From assembly GCA_043819695.1 (NCBI GenBank), contig JBDREM010000008.1, positions 1 through 6,818 of the forward strand: a DNA stretch of 6,818 nucleotides, in the 5' to 3' direction. The number at the start of each line of letters is the position of its first letter. The stretch's first letter is position 1. A program made the translations under genes and the position numbers. Shown piece by piece: positions 1-5,910 of the stretch. The notes beneath the pieces are model-generated. The model searched no databases and had not been told where the DNA came from. It worked only from the letters and a program-made list of their open reading frames with translations. Source of the stretch: CAYLQD01 sp043819695 (GTDB lineage Bacteria; Planctomycetota; PUPC01).

Positions 1-1239
1 GCGCTGCTCGAGGCGTCGCACGTCGTCGCAGCGGCAAGGCACGCGAAGTCGTTCGGCATCACGTTCGCCGAGCCCGAGGTCGATTTGCACAAGATGATCG
101 AGCGGAAGGACGCCGTCGTCGGACGGCTGAACAAGGGCATCGAGATGCTCTTCAAGAAGAACAAGATCACGCAGGTCGCCGGGACCGGGAGGCTCGTGGC
201 GAGCGGCGAGATCGAGGTCGCGTCGCCCGCCGGCGAGACGGCGGCGGTCAAGGCGAAGAAGATCATCATCGCCACCGGTTCCGAGCCGCTGAACATCCCG
301 GTGTTCGCGTTCGACGGCGAACTGATCCTCTCGAGCACCGACATCCTCGATCAGACGGAGCTGCCCGCGAGCCTGCTCGTCCTCGGCGGCGGATACATCG
401 GCTGCGAGTTCGCCTGCTTCTTCGCCGAGATGGGCGTCAAGGTCTTTATCGTCGAGATGATGGACCGCTGCCTGCCGCTCGGCGACGCCGACGTCTCGAA
501 GGAGATCACGACGGCGCTCAAGAAGCTCAAGGTCAAGATTCACACGGGCACGAAGCTCGAGAAGCTTGATAAGGCCGGCGGCAAAGTCGTCGGCACGCTG
601 TCGGACGGCAAGACGATCGAGGCGGCGAAGGCGCTGATCTCGGTCGGCCGCAGGCTGAACACCGGGGGCATCGGCCTCGAGGACGTTGGCGTCGAGATCG
701 GCGAGCAGAAGCAGATCGTCATCAACGAGCACTGCCAGACGAGCGTGGCGAACATCTACGCGATCGGCGACGTGACCGGCAAGCTGCTGCTGGCGCATCT
801 CGCGTCGAGGATGGGCATCGTCGCCGCCGAGCACGCGGCGGGCGAGGACGCGAAGATCGATTACCGCGTCGTGCCGGCGTGCGTGTTCACGCATCCCGAG
901 GCGGCCGAGGTCGGGCTGACCGAGGCTGCGGCGAAGGAGCAGGGCATCGAGGCCCGGGCGCTCACGTTCCCGATCCAGGTGCTCGGGCGTGCGCAGGCGC
1001 TCGGCGAGACGGGCGGGTTCATCAAGCTCGTCGGCGATGCGAAGACGGGCGAGCTGATCGGCTCGCAGATCGTCTGCTCGCGCGCGGGCGAGATGATCGC
1101 CGAGATGGCGCTCGCGATCGAGCTCGAGTCGACGGTCGGAGAGGTCGCGAAGACGATCCACACGCATCCGACGCTCGGCGAGGGCACGATGGAGGCGGCC
1201 GAGGGCTGGCTCGGACATGGGATACACTACAACGCGTAG
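1..1239 (+). CDS. lpdA: Dihydrolipoamide dehydrogenase (E3 / glycine cleavage L-protein), 5' end cut off by window
   Basis: FAD-dependent oxidoreductase that reoxidises dihydrolipoamide on carrier proteins of 2-oxoacid dehydrogenases or the glycine cleavage system and passes electrons to NAD+. The frame is open from base 1 and 412 residues are visible, against roughly 460-470 in the family. The first residues (ALLEASHVV) match the stretch just after the redox-active CxxxxC and its PSKALL motif, so the FAD GxGxxG and the disulfide lie off the left edge. Visible landmarks are the NAD-binding GGGYIG at 385-402, the FAD-contacting AIGD...LLLAHLAS near 763-810, and the C-terminal catalytic motif HTHPTLGE (codons 1159-1182), whose second His and Glu form the His-Glu pair. 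It stops at TAG 1237-1239. An ATG at 85 exists but is internal. The partner complex is not in view. The downstream metV/metF genes make a glycine-cleavage or Wood-Ljungdahl role attractive, but this is inference; a pyruvate dehydrogenase E3 is the alternative. Confidence 0.95.
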   Translation, partial: ALLEASHVVAAARHAKSFGITFAEPEVDLHKMIERKDAVVGRLNKGIEMLFKKNKITQVAGTGRLVASGEIEVASPAGETAAVKAKKIIIATGSEPLNIPVFAFDGELILSSTDILDQTELPASLLVLGGGYIGCEFACFFAEMGVKVFIVEMMDRCLPLGDADVSKEITTALKKLKVKIHTGTKLEKLDKAGGKVVGTLSDGKTIEAAKALISVGRRLNTGGIGLEDVGVEIGEQKQIVINEHCQTSVANIYAIGDVTGKLLLAHLASRMGIVAAEHAAGEDAKIDYRVVPACVFTHPEAAEVGLTEAAAKEQGIEARALTFPIQVLGRAQALGETGGFIKLVGDAKTGELIGSQIVCSRAGEMIAEMALAIELESTVGEVAKTIHTHPTLGEGTMEAAEGWLGHGIHYNA

Positions 1240-1285
1240 TCGCGGCGCCGGCGGCGAGAAGTAATCGTCCCAAACTATGTGTGGC

Positions 1286-1301
1286 AGGTGCAGTCGCACC
1301 T
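1286..1301. repeat. Small hairpin AGGTGC-agtc-GCACCT
   Basis: Perfect 6-bp stem with a 4-nt loop near the left end of element copy 1. The surrounding sequence resembles the end of cstA at 5302-5328: CAGGTGC, four bases, GCACC, and then GACGGA in both places. It may be a dispersed small repeat unit. Confidence 0.5.
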
Positions 1302-1336
1302 TCGACGGAGCAGCGTGGCGGCACGAGGTCACATGT

Positions 1337-1388
1337 GTAGGGGCGGGTCCCCGGCCCGCTATGTAGGGGCGGGTCCCCGACCCGCCCC
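1337..1388. repeat. Tandem pair of 26-bp palindromic units
   Basis: Two adjacent 26-bp copies start with GTAGGGGCGGGTCCCCG, at 1337-1362 and 1363-1388. The second folds perfectly: GGGGCGGGTC (1366-1375), loop CCC, GACCCGCCCC (1379-1388). The first is the same with a G for A and a degenerate 3' end. Such GC-rich palindromes are typical of REP-like intergenic repeats; there is no T-tract after them, so they are not a classical terminator. Confidence 0.75.
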
Positions 1389-1429
1389 CGAGAGCGCCGC
1401 ACAACGACACGCTCCATCGAACGGCAAGA

Positions 1430-1471
1430 GGGCAGGTCGGCTGATTGGCACGCCGCTCGGCCGACCTGCCC
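1430..1471. repeat. Long hairpin in element copy 1 (12-bp perfect stem)
   Basis: GGGCAGGTCGGC (1430-1441) pairs perfectly with GCCGACCTGCCC (1460-1471) around an 18-nt loop. Its right arm runs straight into the 39-bp segment (1467-1505) that is repeated at 6007-6045, and the palindrome occupies the same place as the 14-bp-stem palindrome of copy 2. Confidence 0.75.
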
Positions 1472-1515
1472 CTGCGCAGAGCGCACGTTCTTCGGAACGA
1501 TCACGCGAGAATGTC

Positions 1516-1543
1516 TTGCGGCCGGCGTTGCGTCGGATACAAT
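1516..1543 (+). promoter_or_regulatory. Candidate sigma70-type promoter for metV-metF
   Basis: TTGCGG (1516-1521), a 16-bp spacer, then TACAAT (1538-1543), a -10 with five of six consensus bases. Transcription would begin near 1550, giving a leader of about 45 nt to metV. It lies just outside the right end of element copy 1. The -10 is strong and the -35 is weak. Confidence 0.45.
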
Positions 1544-1594
1544 ACGGTCGAAGCTTTGGCGTTCGCGATCTGACAGGCAAGGAGACGCTCTGAC

Positions 1595-2269
1595 ATGATC
1601 ATTCAGAAGCAGAAAGAGTTCGAGACGATTCAGGAGACGCTCGGATCGTACCGGAAGATCTTCATCGCCGGGTGCGCCGACTGCGCGACCGCGTGCAAGA
1701 CCGGCGGCGAGGAAGAGCTGGTTGCGATGAAGGCCAAGCTCGAGGGGATCGGGAAGACGGTGACCGGCATGGTCGTCTTCGACGTCGCCTGCCTGCGCGG
1801 CGAGGTGCGGAAGGTCGTCGGCGAACATCAGGCCGAGATCGACGCGGCCGACGCCATACTCGTCCTATGCTGCGGCAGCGGCGTGCAGACGATCGGCGAC
1901 TTCCTCGAGGAGAAGCCCGTCGTGCCCGGCGTCGATGCGCTCTTCGCCGGCGAGACCATTCGCGCCGGCAAGTACAAGCAGACTTGCCAGGCGTGCGGCG
2001 AGTGCATCCTCGAGCTGACCGACGGCATCTGCCCGCTAACGCGCTGCGCGAAGGGCCTGCTCAACGGGCCGTGCGGCGGATACAAGGACGGAAAGTGCGA
2101 GGTCGATCCCGATCAGGACTGCGCCTGGGTCCTCATCTACGAGCGGCTGAAGGCGCGCGGGCATCTCGATAAGATGCGGGCGATCATGAAGCCGAAGGAC
2201 CACTCCGAGCAGCACCATCCGAAGACGTACGCGTGGCCGCGGCCGGAGAAGGCCAAGAAGGGCGCGTGA
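1595..2269 (+). CDS. metV: MetV: zinc/Fe-S-type methylenetetrahydrofolate reductase C-terminal domain protein
   Basis: Small cysteine-rich partner of MetF, matching the family annotated as the methylene-tetrahydrofolate reductase C-terminal domain. In acetogens MetV binds MetF and is thought to connect its flavin to an electron donor. The 224-residue protein has 14 cysteines. The N-terminal part carries CADC-x3-C (Cys27, Cys30, Cys34), Cys66 and a CCGSG motif (Cys92-Cys93). The C-terminal part carries CQACGEC (131-137), CPLTRC (146-151), GPCGG (158-162), Cys168 and Cys176, a dense metal-site pattern typical of the family. The last about 30 residues are basic and His-rich. The start is the ATG at 1595, preceded by GGAG at 1581-1584 with a 10-nt gap. 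metF follows 55 bp later, so the two are probably co-transcribed. No rnfC, hdrA or mvhD partner gene is visible, so the electron donor is unknown. Confidence 0.88.
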   Translation: MIIQKQKEFETIQETLGSYRKIFIAGCADCATACKTGGEEELVAMKAKLEGIGKTVTGMVVFDVACLRGEVRKVVGEHQAEIDAADAILVLCCGSGVQTIGDFLEEKPVVPGVDALFAGETIRAGKYKQTCQACGECILELTDGICPLTRCAKGLLNGPCGGYKDGKCEVDPDQDCAWVLIYERLKARGHLDKMRAIMKPKDHSEQHHPKTYAWPRPEKAKKGA

Positions 2270-2270
2270 G

Positions 2271-2300
2271 TACGAGTACGATTAAGATTACGATTACGAA
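2271..2300. repeat. Hexanucleotide tandem repeat in the metV-metF spacer
   Basis: Five consecutive hexamers read TACGAG, TACGAT, TAAGAT, TACGAT and TACGAA. The tract fills more than half of the 55-bp spacer, is AT-richer than everything around it, and ends 12 bp before the metF Shine-Dalgarno sequence (GGGAG, 2313-2317). It could vary in length by slippage without touching either reading frame. Confidence 0.8.
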
Positions 2301-2324
2301 CAAGAAGAGACTGGGAGAAAGCGG

Positions 2325-3287
2325 ATGAGTTTGAGAGAAGCGTTGGCCGGTGACAAGGTCGTCTTGACCGGCGAGATCGGGCCGCCGAAGGGTATCGACT
2401 GCCACGAGCTGTGGGAAGAGGCGGAAGACTTCCGCGGCAAGGTCGAGGCGGTGAACGTGACCGACAACCAGAGCGCCGTGATGCGGATCAGCTGCCTCGC
2501 CGTCTGCATCAAGCTGAAGGAGATGGGCGTCGAGCCCGTGCTCCAGATGGTCTGCCGCGACCGCAACCGCCTGAGCCTGCAATCCGAGCTGCTCGGCGCG
2601 GCGATCTGGGACATCGAGAACGTGCTCGCGCTCACGGGCGACCACCTTGCGCTCGGCGATCATCCCCAGGCGAAGTCGGTGCACGACCTCGATTCGGTTT
2701 CGCTGCTAAGCGCGATCACGAACCTGATGGCCGGCAACGACGCCGTCGGCAACCGGCTGGACGGCGCGTGGAAGAAGGTGAAGCTGCCGCCGCCCGAGGA
2801 CGGCTCGAAGCAGAAGAAGAAGTTCAAGTTCGAAGGGCCGATCGCCGAGAAGTGCCCGGCGTTCTTCCCCGGCGCCGTCGTCACGCCCTGCGCCGATCCG
2901 CTCGAGCCGCAGATCATCAAGCTCGAGAAGAAGGTCGAGGCCGGCGCGAAGTTCATCCAGACGCAGGCGGTCTACGACGCCGCGCAGCTCGAGACATTCA
3001 TGAAGGCCGCCGGGCACATCGACGTCCCCATCCTCGCCGGCATCGTCATGCTCAAAAACGCGAAGATGGCCGAGTTCATGAACGCGAACGTCGCCGGCGT
3101 GTCGGTGCCGGACAAGCTGATCGAGGAGATGGCCGCGGCGCCGAAGGGCGACGAGGAAAAGGTAAGCGCGCAGATCGCCGCCCGGCTCATGCGCGAGATG
3201 AAGGGCATGTGCAGGGGCTTTCATTTGATGCCGCTCGGCTGGTCGAAGCCGGCCGTCAAGGCGCTCGAGGCCGCAGGCCTCGGCTGA
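2325..3287 (+). CDS. metF: 5,10-methylenetetrahydrofolate reductase MetF
   Basis: Flavin TIM-barrel enzyme interconverting 5,10-methylene- and 5-methyl-tetrahydrofolate, the step feeding methionine synthesis or the methyl branch of the Wood-Ljungdahl pathway. The 320 residues show TGEIGPPKG with Glu17 (the position of the catalytic Glu near the N terminus in this family), NVTDNQSA (44-51), LQMVCRDRNRLSLQSELLGA (73-92), ALTGDH with Asp106 (counterpart of the conserved flavin-site Asp), PGAVVTPCADP (182-192) and GAKFIQTQAVYD. A lysine-rich stretch at about 149-177, containing KQKKKFKF, lies just before the PGAVVTP strand and looks longer than the equivalent loop in typical MetF proteins. The ATG at 2325 has GGGAG 7 nt upstream. 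It follows metV in the same direction, and the pair resembles the two-subunit MetVF enzymes of anaerobes rather than the single-protein NADH-dependent E. coli enzyme. It ends in a double stop, TGATGA. Confidence 0.93.
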   Translation: MSLREALAGDKVVLTGEIGPPKGIDCHELWEEAEDFRGKVEAVNVTDNQSAVMRISCLAVCIKLKEMGVEPVLQMVCRDRNRLSLQSELLGAAIWDIENVLALTGDHLALGDHPQAKSVHDLDSVSLLSAITNLMAGNDAVGNRLDGAWKKVKLPPPEDGSKQKKKFKFEGPIAEKCPAFFPGAVVTPCADPLEPQIIKLEKKVEAGAKFIQTQAVYDAAQLETFMKAAGHIDVPILAGIVMLKNAKMAEFMNANVAGVSVPDKLIEEMAAAPKGDEEKVSAQIAARLMREMKGMCRGFHLMPLGWSKPAVKALEAAGLG

Positions 3288-3523
3288 TGAATCCGAACGG
3301 GGCCGGGAGAGCGCGGCCGCCCGCCGGCGCACACCCCTATCGCGTTTCCTATTGGGCCGGGAGGGACGCGTCCTTCCACTTGCGACATTACGCGAAAGCT
3401 TGGTTTTATTATGGCTTGACCCGGCCGCGCGGATGCGATACTCTCTGATGCCGGCTGCCGAGAGAACATCGGCCTTGCCTCCCTGGCAGTTCCGCCTTCC
3501 TGCCGCGTTTTGGGAGAGAGACA
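3288..3523. other. metF-cstA intergenic region, no gene
   Basis: This 236-bp spacer has no ORF with coding signal. It contains a 10-bp direct repeat, GGGCCGGGAG, at 3300-3309 and 3354-3363, and a stem-loop at 3360-3377 (GGAGGGAC, loop GC, GTCCTTCC, one G-T pair) that could slow or stop metF transcription although no T-run follows directly. A candidate promoter for cstA follows. I recognise no riboswitch. Confidence 0.5.
3416..3444 (+). promoter_or_regulatory. Candidate promoter for cstA
   Basis: TTGACC (3416-3421), a 17-bp spacer, then TACTCT (3439-3444). The -35 matches five of six consensus bases; the -10 keeps the key T, A and final T. The expected start is near 3451, with a leader of about 73 nt to the cstA ATG. 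The AT-rich TGGTTTTATTATGG just upstream (about 3401-3414) could act as an UP element. Whether CRP or another factor acts here cannot be told. Confidence 0.4.
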
Positions 3524-5323
3524 ATGTCACTGCTCATCGCCGCCGCCGCCTTCGTCCTCTACCTGATCGCATACAACACCTACGGCCGCTACCTGGCGCG
3601 GAGAATCTTCGGGCTCGATCCGTCGGCCCGGACGCCCGCTCACGAATTCGCCGACGGCGTCGACTACGTCCCGTCGCGCAAGCAGATCGTCTTCGGCCAT
3701 CACTTCACGTCGATCGCCGGGACCGGGCCGATCGTCGGACCCGCGCTCGCCATCATCTGGGGCTGGCTGCCTGCGTTGTTGTGGGTCACCGTCGGCTGCA
3801 TCTTCATGGGCGCCGTCCACGACCTCGGCGCGCTCGTCGTCAGCATGCGCCACAAGGGCCGCAGCATCGCCGACGTCTGCAACGAGCTCGTCAACCCGCG
3901 CGTCCGCGTCCTCTTCCTCGCCATAGTCACGTTCGGCCTCATCATCGTCATCGCCATCTTCTGCCTCGTCATTGCCGGCATCTTCAAGAAGTCGCCGCAT
4001 TCGGTCATCCCCGTCTGGTGCGAGGTCCCCATCGCCATCGCCCTCGGCCTGTTTCTCAGGCGGGCGAAGAGCTCGGCCTCGGTCATCGCCGCCACAGCCG
4101 TTGCCGTCGCGCTGATGTACTTCACCGTCTGGGTCGGCTACCGCGTACCAGTCGAGATGGGCTCGTTCGGCGGCTTCGGGCCGGGCTTCATCTGGGCCAT
4201 CATACTGCTCGCATACTGCTTCGTCGCGTCCGTCCTGCCGGTGCAGACGCTCCTTCAGCCGCGGGACTTCATCAACGCGTATCAGCTCTACATCGCGCTC
4301 GCGCTTCTCGCGGTCGGCCTGCTCGTGACCCATCCGGACCTCGTGGCCCCGGCGGCGAACATGGCGCCGAAGCTAACGTCAGACCCGGCGTCGAACACGG
4401 TGCTCAGCCCATGGCCGCTCCTCTTCGTGGTTGTCGCCTGCGGCGCCATCTCCGGCTTCCACTCGCTCGTCGCCGGCGGCACGACGGCCAAGCAGCTCAA
4501 CCGCGAGACCGACGCCAGGGCCATCGGCTACGGCTCGATGCTGATGGAGGGAGCGCTCGCCGTGCTCGTCATCATCTCGGTCGGTGCGGGCCTGGGCCTG
4601 CGCGCTCCCCTGCCGGACGCCGCCGCGTTTCAGAAAGCGAACCCGGGCGTCAAGATCGAGGCCGACGAAATCGAAGGCAAGACGGTCTCCTACGTCACCG
4701 GCGAGACCGGGTTTAACGCGCGCTACAAGGACTGGAAGACAGCGGAGGCTCTCGCGGTCGACTCGTTCATGAACGGCGCCGGCAACATGATCGCGCGGCT
4801 CGGCCTGCCGTTCCTGTTGTGCATGACCATAATGGGCGTGTTCGTCGCGTCGTTCGCCGGCACCACGCTCGACACCGCCACCCGCCTTCAGCGTTACATC
4901 GTCTCCGAGTTCGGCCAGGCGACCGGAGCGAAGTTCCTCGCCAACCGGTACGTCGCGACGTTCGTCACCGTCGTTGCGGCGGGCGTGCTCGCGCTGCACG
5001 ACGGCAAAGGCGCGGGCGCACTCATCCTGTGGCCGCTCTTCGGCACGCTCAACCAGCTCATCGCCGCGCTCGCCCTGATGGTCGTCTCCGTCTATCTCCA
5101 CCTGAAGGGCAAGCCGGTTTGGGTGACCGCGATCCCGTTTCTCATAATGGTCGGCCTGACTAGTTGGGCGATGGCCGTCAATCTCCGGGTGTTCTATGCT
5201 GGCGGCCTGATGCAGCTCCACCTCTTTGTCATCGGCCTCATCGTCGCCGCGCTCGAAGTCTGGATGATCGTCGAGGTCGTCCTGCACGTGAGCCGGAGGC
5301 CGCAGGTGCGAGCGCACCCATAG
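3524..5323 (+). CDS. cstA: Carbon starvation protein A family transporter (pyruvate/peptide uptake)
   Basis: Polytopic inner-membrane transporter of the CstA family, whose studied members take up pyruvate or peptides. The 599-residue protein opens with a hydrophobic helix, then YGRYLARRIFGLDP (20-33), DGVDYVPSRKQIVFGHHF (44-61), the family hallmark TSIAGTGPIVGPALAIIWGW (62-81) and VHDLGALVVSMRHKGRSIADV (98-118). GFHSLVAGGTTAKQL near residues 311-325 is the second conserved block. Many hydrophobic segments fill the rest. A hydrophilic loop of about 50 residues (roughly 358-412) precedes the conserved NGAGNMIARLG. It is shorter than the 701-residue E. coli CstA. The ATG at 3524 has GGGAG (3512-3516) 7 nt upstream. 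The final residues, PQVRAHP, are encoded by a small hairpin repeat (5304-5319) also found at 1286-1301. It has its own candidate promoter, and no two-component regulator is adjacent. Confidence 0.93.
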   Translation: MSLLIAAAAFVLYLIAYNTYGRYLARRIFGLDPSARTPAHEFADGVDYVPSRKQIVFGHHFTSIAGTGPIVGPALAIIWGWLPALLWVTVGCIFMGAVHDLGALVVSMRHKGRSIADVCNELVNPRVRVLFLAIVTFGLIIVIAIFCLVIAGIFKKSPHSVIPVWCEVPIAIALGLFLRRAKSSASVIAATAVAVALMYFTVWVGYRVPVEMGSFGGFGPGFIWAIILLAYCFVASVLPVQTLLQPRDFINAYQLYIALALLAVGLLVTHPDLVAPAANMAPKLTSDPASNTVLSPWPLLFVVVACGAISGFHSLVAGGTTAKQLNRETDARAIGYGSMLMEGALAVLVIISVGAGLGLRAPLPDAAAFQKANPGVKIEADEIEGKTVSYVTGETGFNARYKDWKTAEALAVDSFMNGAGNMIARLGLPFLLCMTIMGVFVASFAGTTLDTATRLQRYIVSEFGQATGAKFLANRYVATFVTVVAAGVLALHDGKGAGALILWPLFGTLNQLIAALALMVVSVYLHLKGKPVWVTAIPFLIMVGLTSWAMAVNLRVFYAGGLMQLHLFVIGLIVAALEVWMIVEVVLHVSRRPQVRAHP

Positions 5324-5334
5324 GACGGATCACG
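5302..5334 (+). repeat. Hairpin repeat overlapping the cstA 3' end
   Basis: GGTGC (5305-5309), loop GAGC, GCACC (5314-5318) forms a 5-bp stem within the last cstA codons. The context, GCAGGTGC then GCACC then GACGGA, matches 1284-1308 apart from the loop and a 2-bp length difference. The cstA stop codon (TAG, 5321-5323) lies inside this repeat-like stretch. Confidence 0.45.
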
Positions 5335-5363
5335 GCCCATCAACTCCCCGGGCCGCTCTTCTT
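5333..5363 (+). terminator. Possible terminator after cstA
   Basis: CGGCCC (5333-5338) pairs with GGGCCG (5350-5355) around an 11-nt loop, followed by CTCTTCTT (5356-5363). The position 9 bp after the cstA stop fits, but the tail is pyrimidine-rich rather than a true T-run. The stem overlaps the end of the minus-strand gene remnant. Confidence 0.3.
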
Positions 5364-5766
5364 CCCCATCCTTGCCACGACGCGCCAGGTGAGGCGCGCG
5401 AACCCCACGCACCCGACTCCCACGAGCACCGCGACGAACGGCGCCATCGGCATCGTGAACCGCGGCTCCACGCCGCCGAGCACCGCCTCCGGAAGCACCG
5501 TGTTGAGCGGCACGATGAAGGCGAACGGGAACTGCGCCGAGATCGGTCCACGCGAAAATCCGCGGAAGCTGCCGCGTGATCGAGAGCCGGTAGCCCTCCG
5601 CGTACCGCCCGACGACCTCCGGCAGGGCGTGCACCCCGAACACGTATTGGCCCGGCGTGATCGGCTCGCCCGTGTACGAGTCCTCGATCACCTCTGCCCG
5701 CGTCGATTCGGCTGCTGCGACGCCACCATCGCCGCCGTCTTGCCGCTTGTCCCCGGGTCCTTTCAT
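5340..5766 (-). pseudogene. Frameshifted remnant of a membrane protein (possibly glycosyltransferase-like C-terminus)
   Basis: On the minus strand two frames carry convincing coding signal, with nearly every codon ending in G or C, and join near 5570. From 5766 down to about 5569 one frame reads through VIEDSYTGEPITPGQYVFG and ALPEVVGRYAEGYRLSI. From about 5573 the frame one base over reads PISAQFPFAFIVPLNTVLP, then EPRFTMPMAPFVAVLVGVG, and ends GKKSGPGS at a TGA (5342-5340). The second part is hydrophobic and looks like the last membrane helices of a polytopic protein; RF-x-P-x-x-PFVAVL resembles the C-terminal signature of PMT/GT39-type glycosyltransferases, but this is only a resemblance. 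A single-base insertion or deletion explains the break. No Shine-Dalgarno precedes the ATG at 5766, so the N-terminal bulk is probably lost. It converges with cstA. A sequencing error in a short intact gene is the alternative. Confidence 0.5.
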
Positions 5767-5830
5767 CCCTGACAGTTTACGAAACGGCGGCAGCCGGGGC
5801 GACCTTTTGTTCAGCGCCGACGCCAATGCT

Positions 5831-5891
5831 CTTGCGCGCAAGCGCTAATCTGAGGACGCATATGCGTCGTCAGATTAGCGCGGTCCGCAAG
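5831..5891. repeat. 61-bp interrupted palindrome
   Basis: Arms 5842-5860 and 5863-5881 pair at 18 of 19 positions (one G-G mismatch, 5854/5869) around a central TA, with GACGCATATGCGTC at the middle. After 4-5 unpaired bases on each side the pairing resumes with CTTGCG (5831-5836) and CGCAAG (5886-5891). There is no T-tract. It could be a protein-binding site, a cruciform-forming repeat or the mark of an old rearrangement. Confidence 0.8.
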
Positions 5892-5910
5892 ACGTTATCC
5901 GGCCGTATTT

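Larger units (their letters stand above)
1261..1504. mobile_element. MITE-like repeat element, copy 1 (244 bp, inverted ends, flanking 7-bp direct repeat)
   Basis: The left end GTAATCGTCCC (1261-1271) and the right end GGAACGATCAC (1494-1504) are inverted repeats matching at 9 of 11 positions, with weaker pairing for about 10 bp further in. The element is flanked by an exact 7-bp direct repeat, GCGAGAA, at 1254-1260 and 1505-1511, as expected for a target-site duplication. Moving the right end one base left gives 8 bp with one mismatch. It has no convincing ORF. Inside are a small hairpin (1286-1301), a doubled 26-bp palindromic unit (1337-1388) and a 12-bp-stem hairpin (1430-1471). The ends recur at about 5912-6044. 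Removing it and one direct repeat would leave about 104 bp between lpdA and metV. GTAA ends with 8-bp duplications are typical of the IS66 family, so a non-autonomous IS66-type derivative is one reading; a REP-like repeat cluster is another. Confidence 0.65.

Noticed and set aside
879..1340. Plus-strand open frame overlapping lpdA, arginine-rich
   Set aside because: Out-of-frame shadow of lpdA; low-complexity Arg/Gly/Asp composition typical of GC-rich alternative frames.
1337..1388. CRISPR-like array (two repeats of 26 bp)
   Set aside because: The copies are directly adjacent with no spacers and are internally palindromic; this is a tandem REP-like unit.
1279..1593. Plus-strand ORF filling the lpdA-metV gap and ending just before metV
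   Set aside because: It consists of the element's palindromic repeats, has no ribosome site, and its composition is unlike the flanking genes.
1022..1828. 268-codon minus-strand open frame across the lpdA-metV gap
   Set aside because: Runs antisense through lpdA, the element and metV with no motif, and its composition changes with each underlying region; a long stop-free frame is expected at this GC content.
3352..4716. 454-codon plus-strand frame overlapping cstA
   Set aside because: Arg/Pro/His-rich shadow of cstA, whose own frame carries all the family motifs.
5164..5772. Plus-strand ORF after cstA
   Set aside because: Antisense to the minus-strand remnant, where third-position G/C bias and membrane-protein character are clearly better.
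5842..5897. Integron attC site from the palindrome followed by GTTATCC
   Set aside because: The flanking sequence lacks the paired RYYYAAC/GTTRRRY core sites, and no integrase or cassette arrangement is visible.
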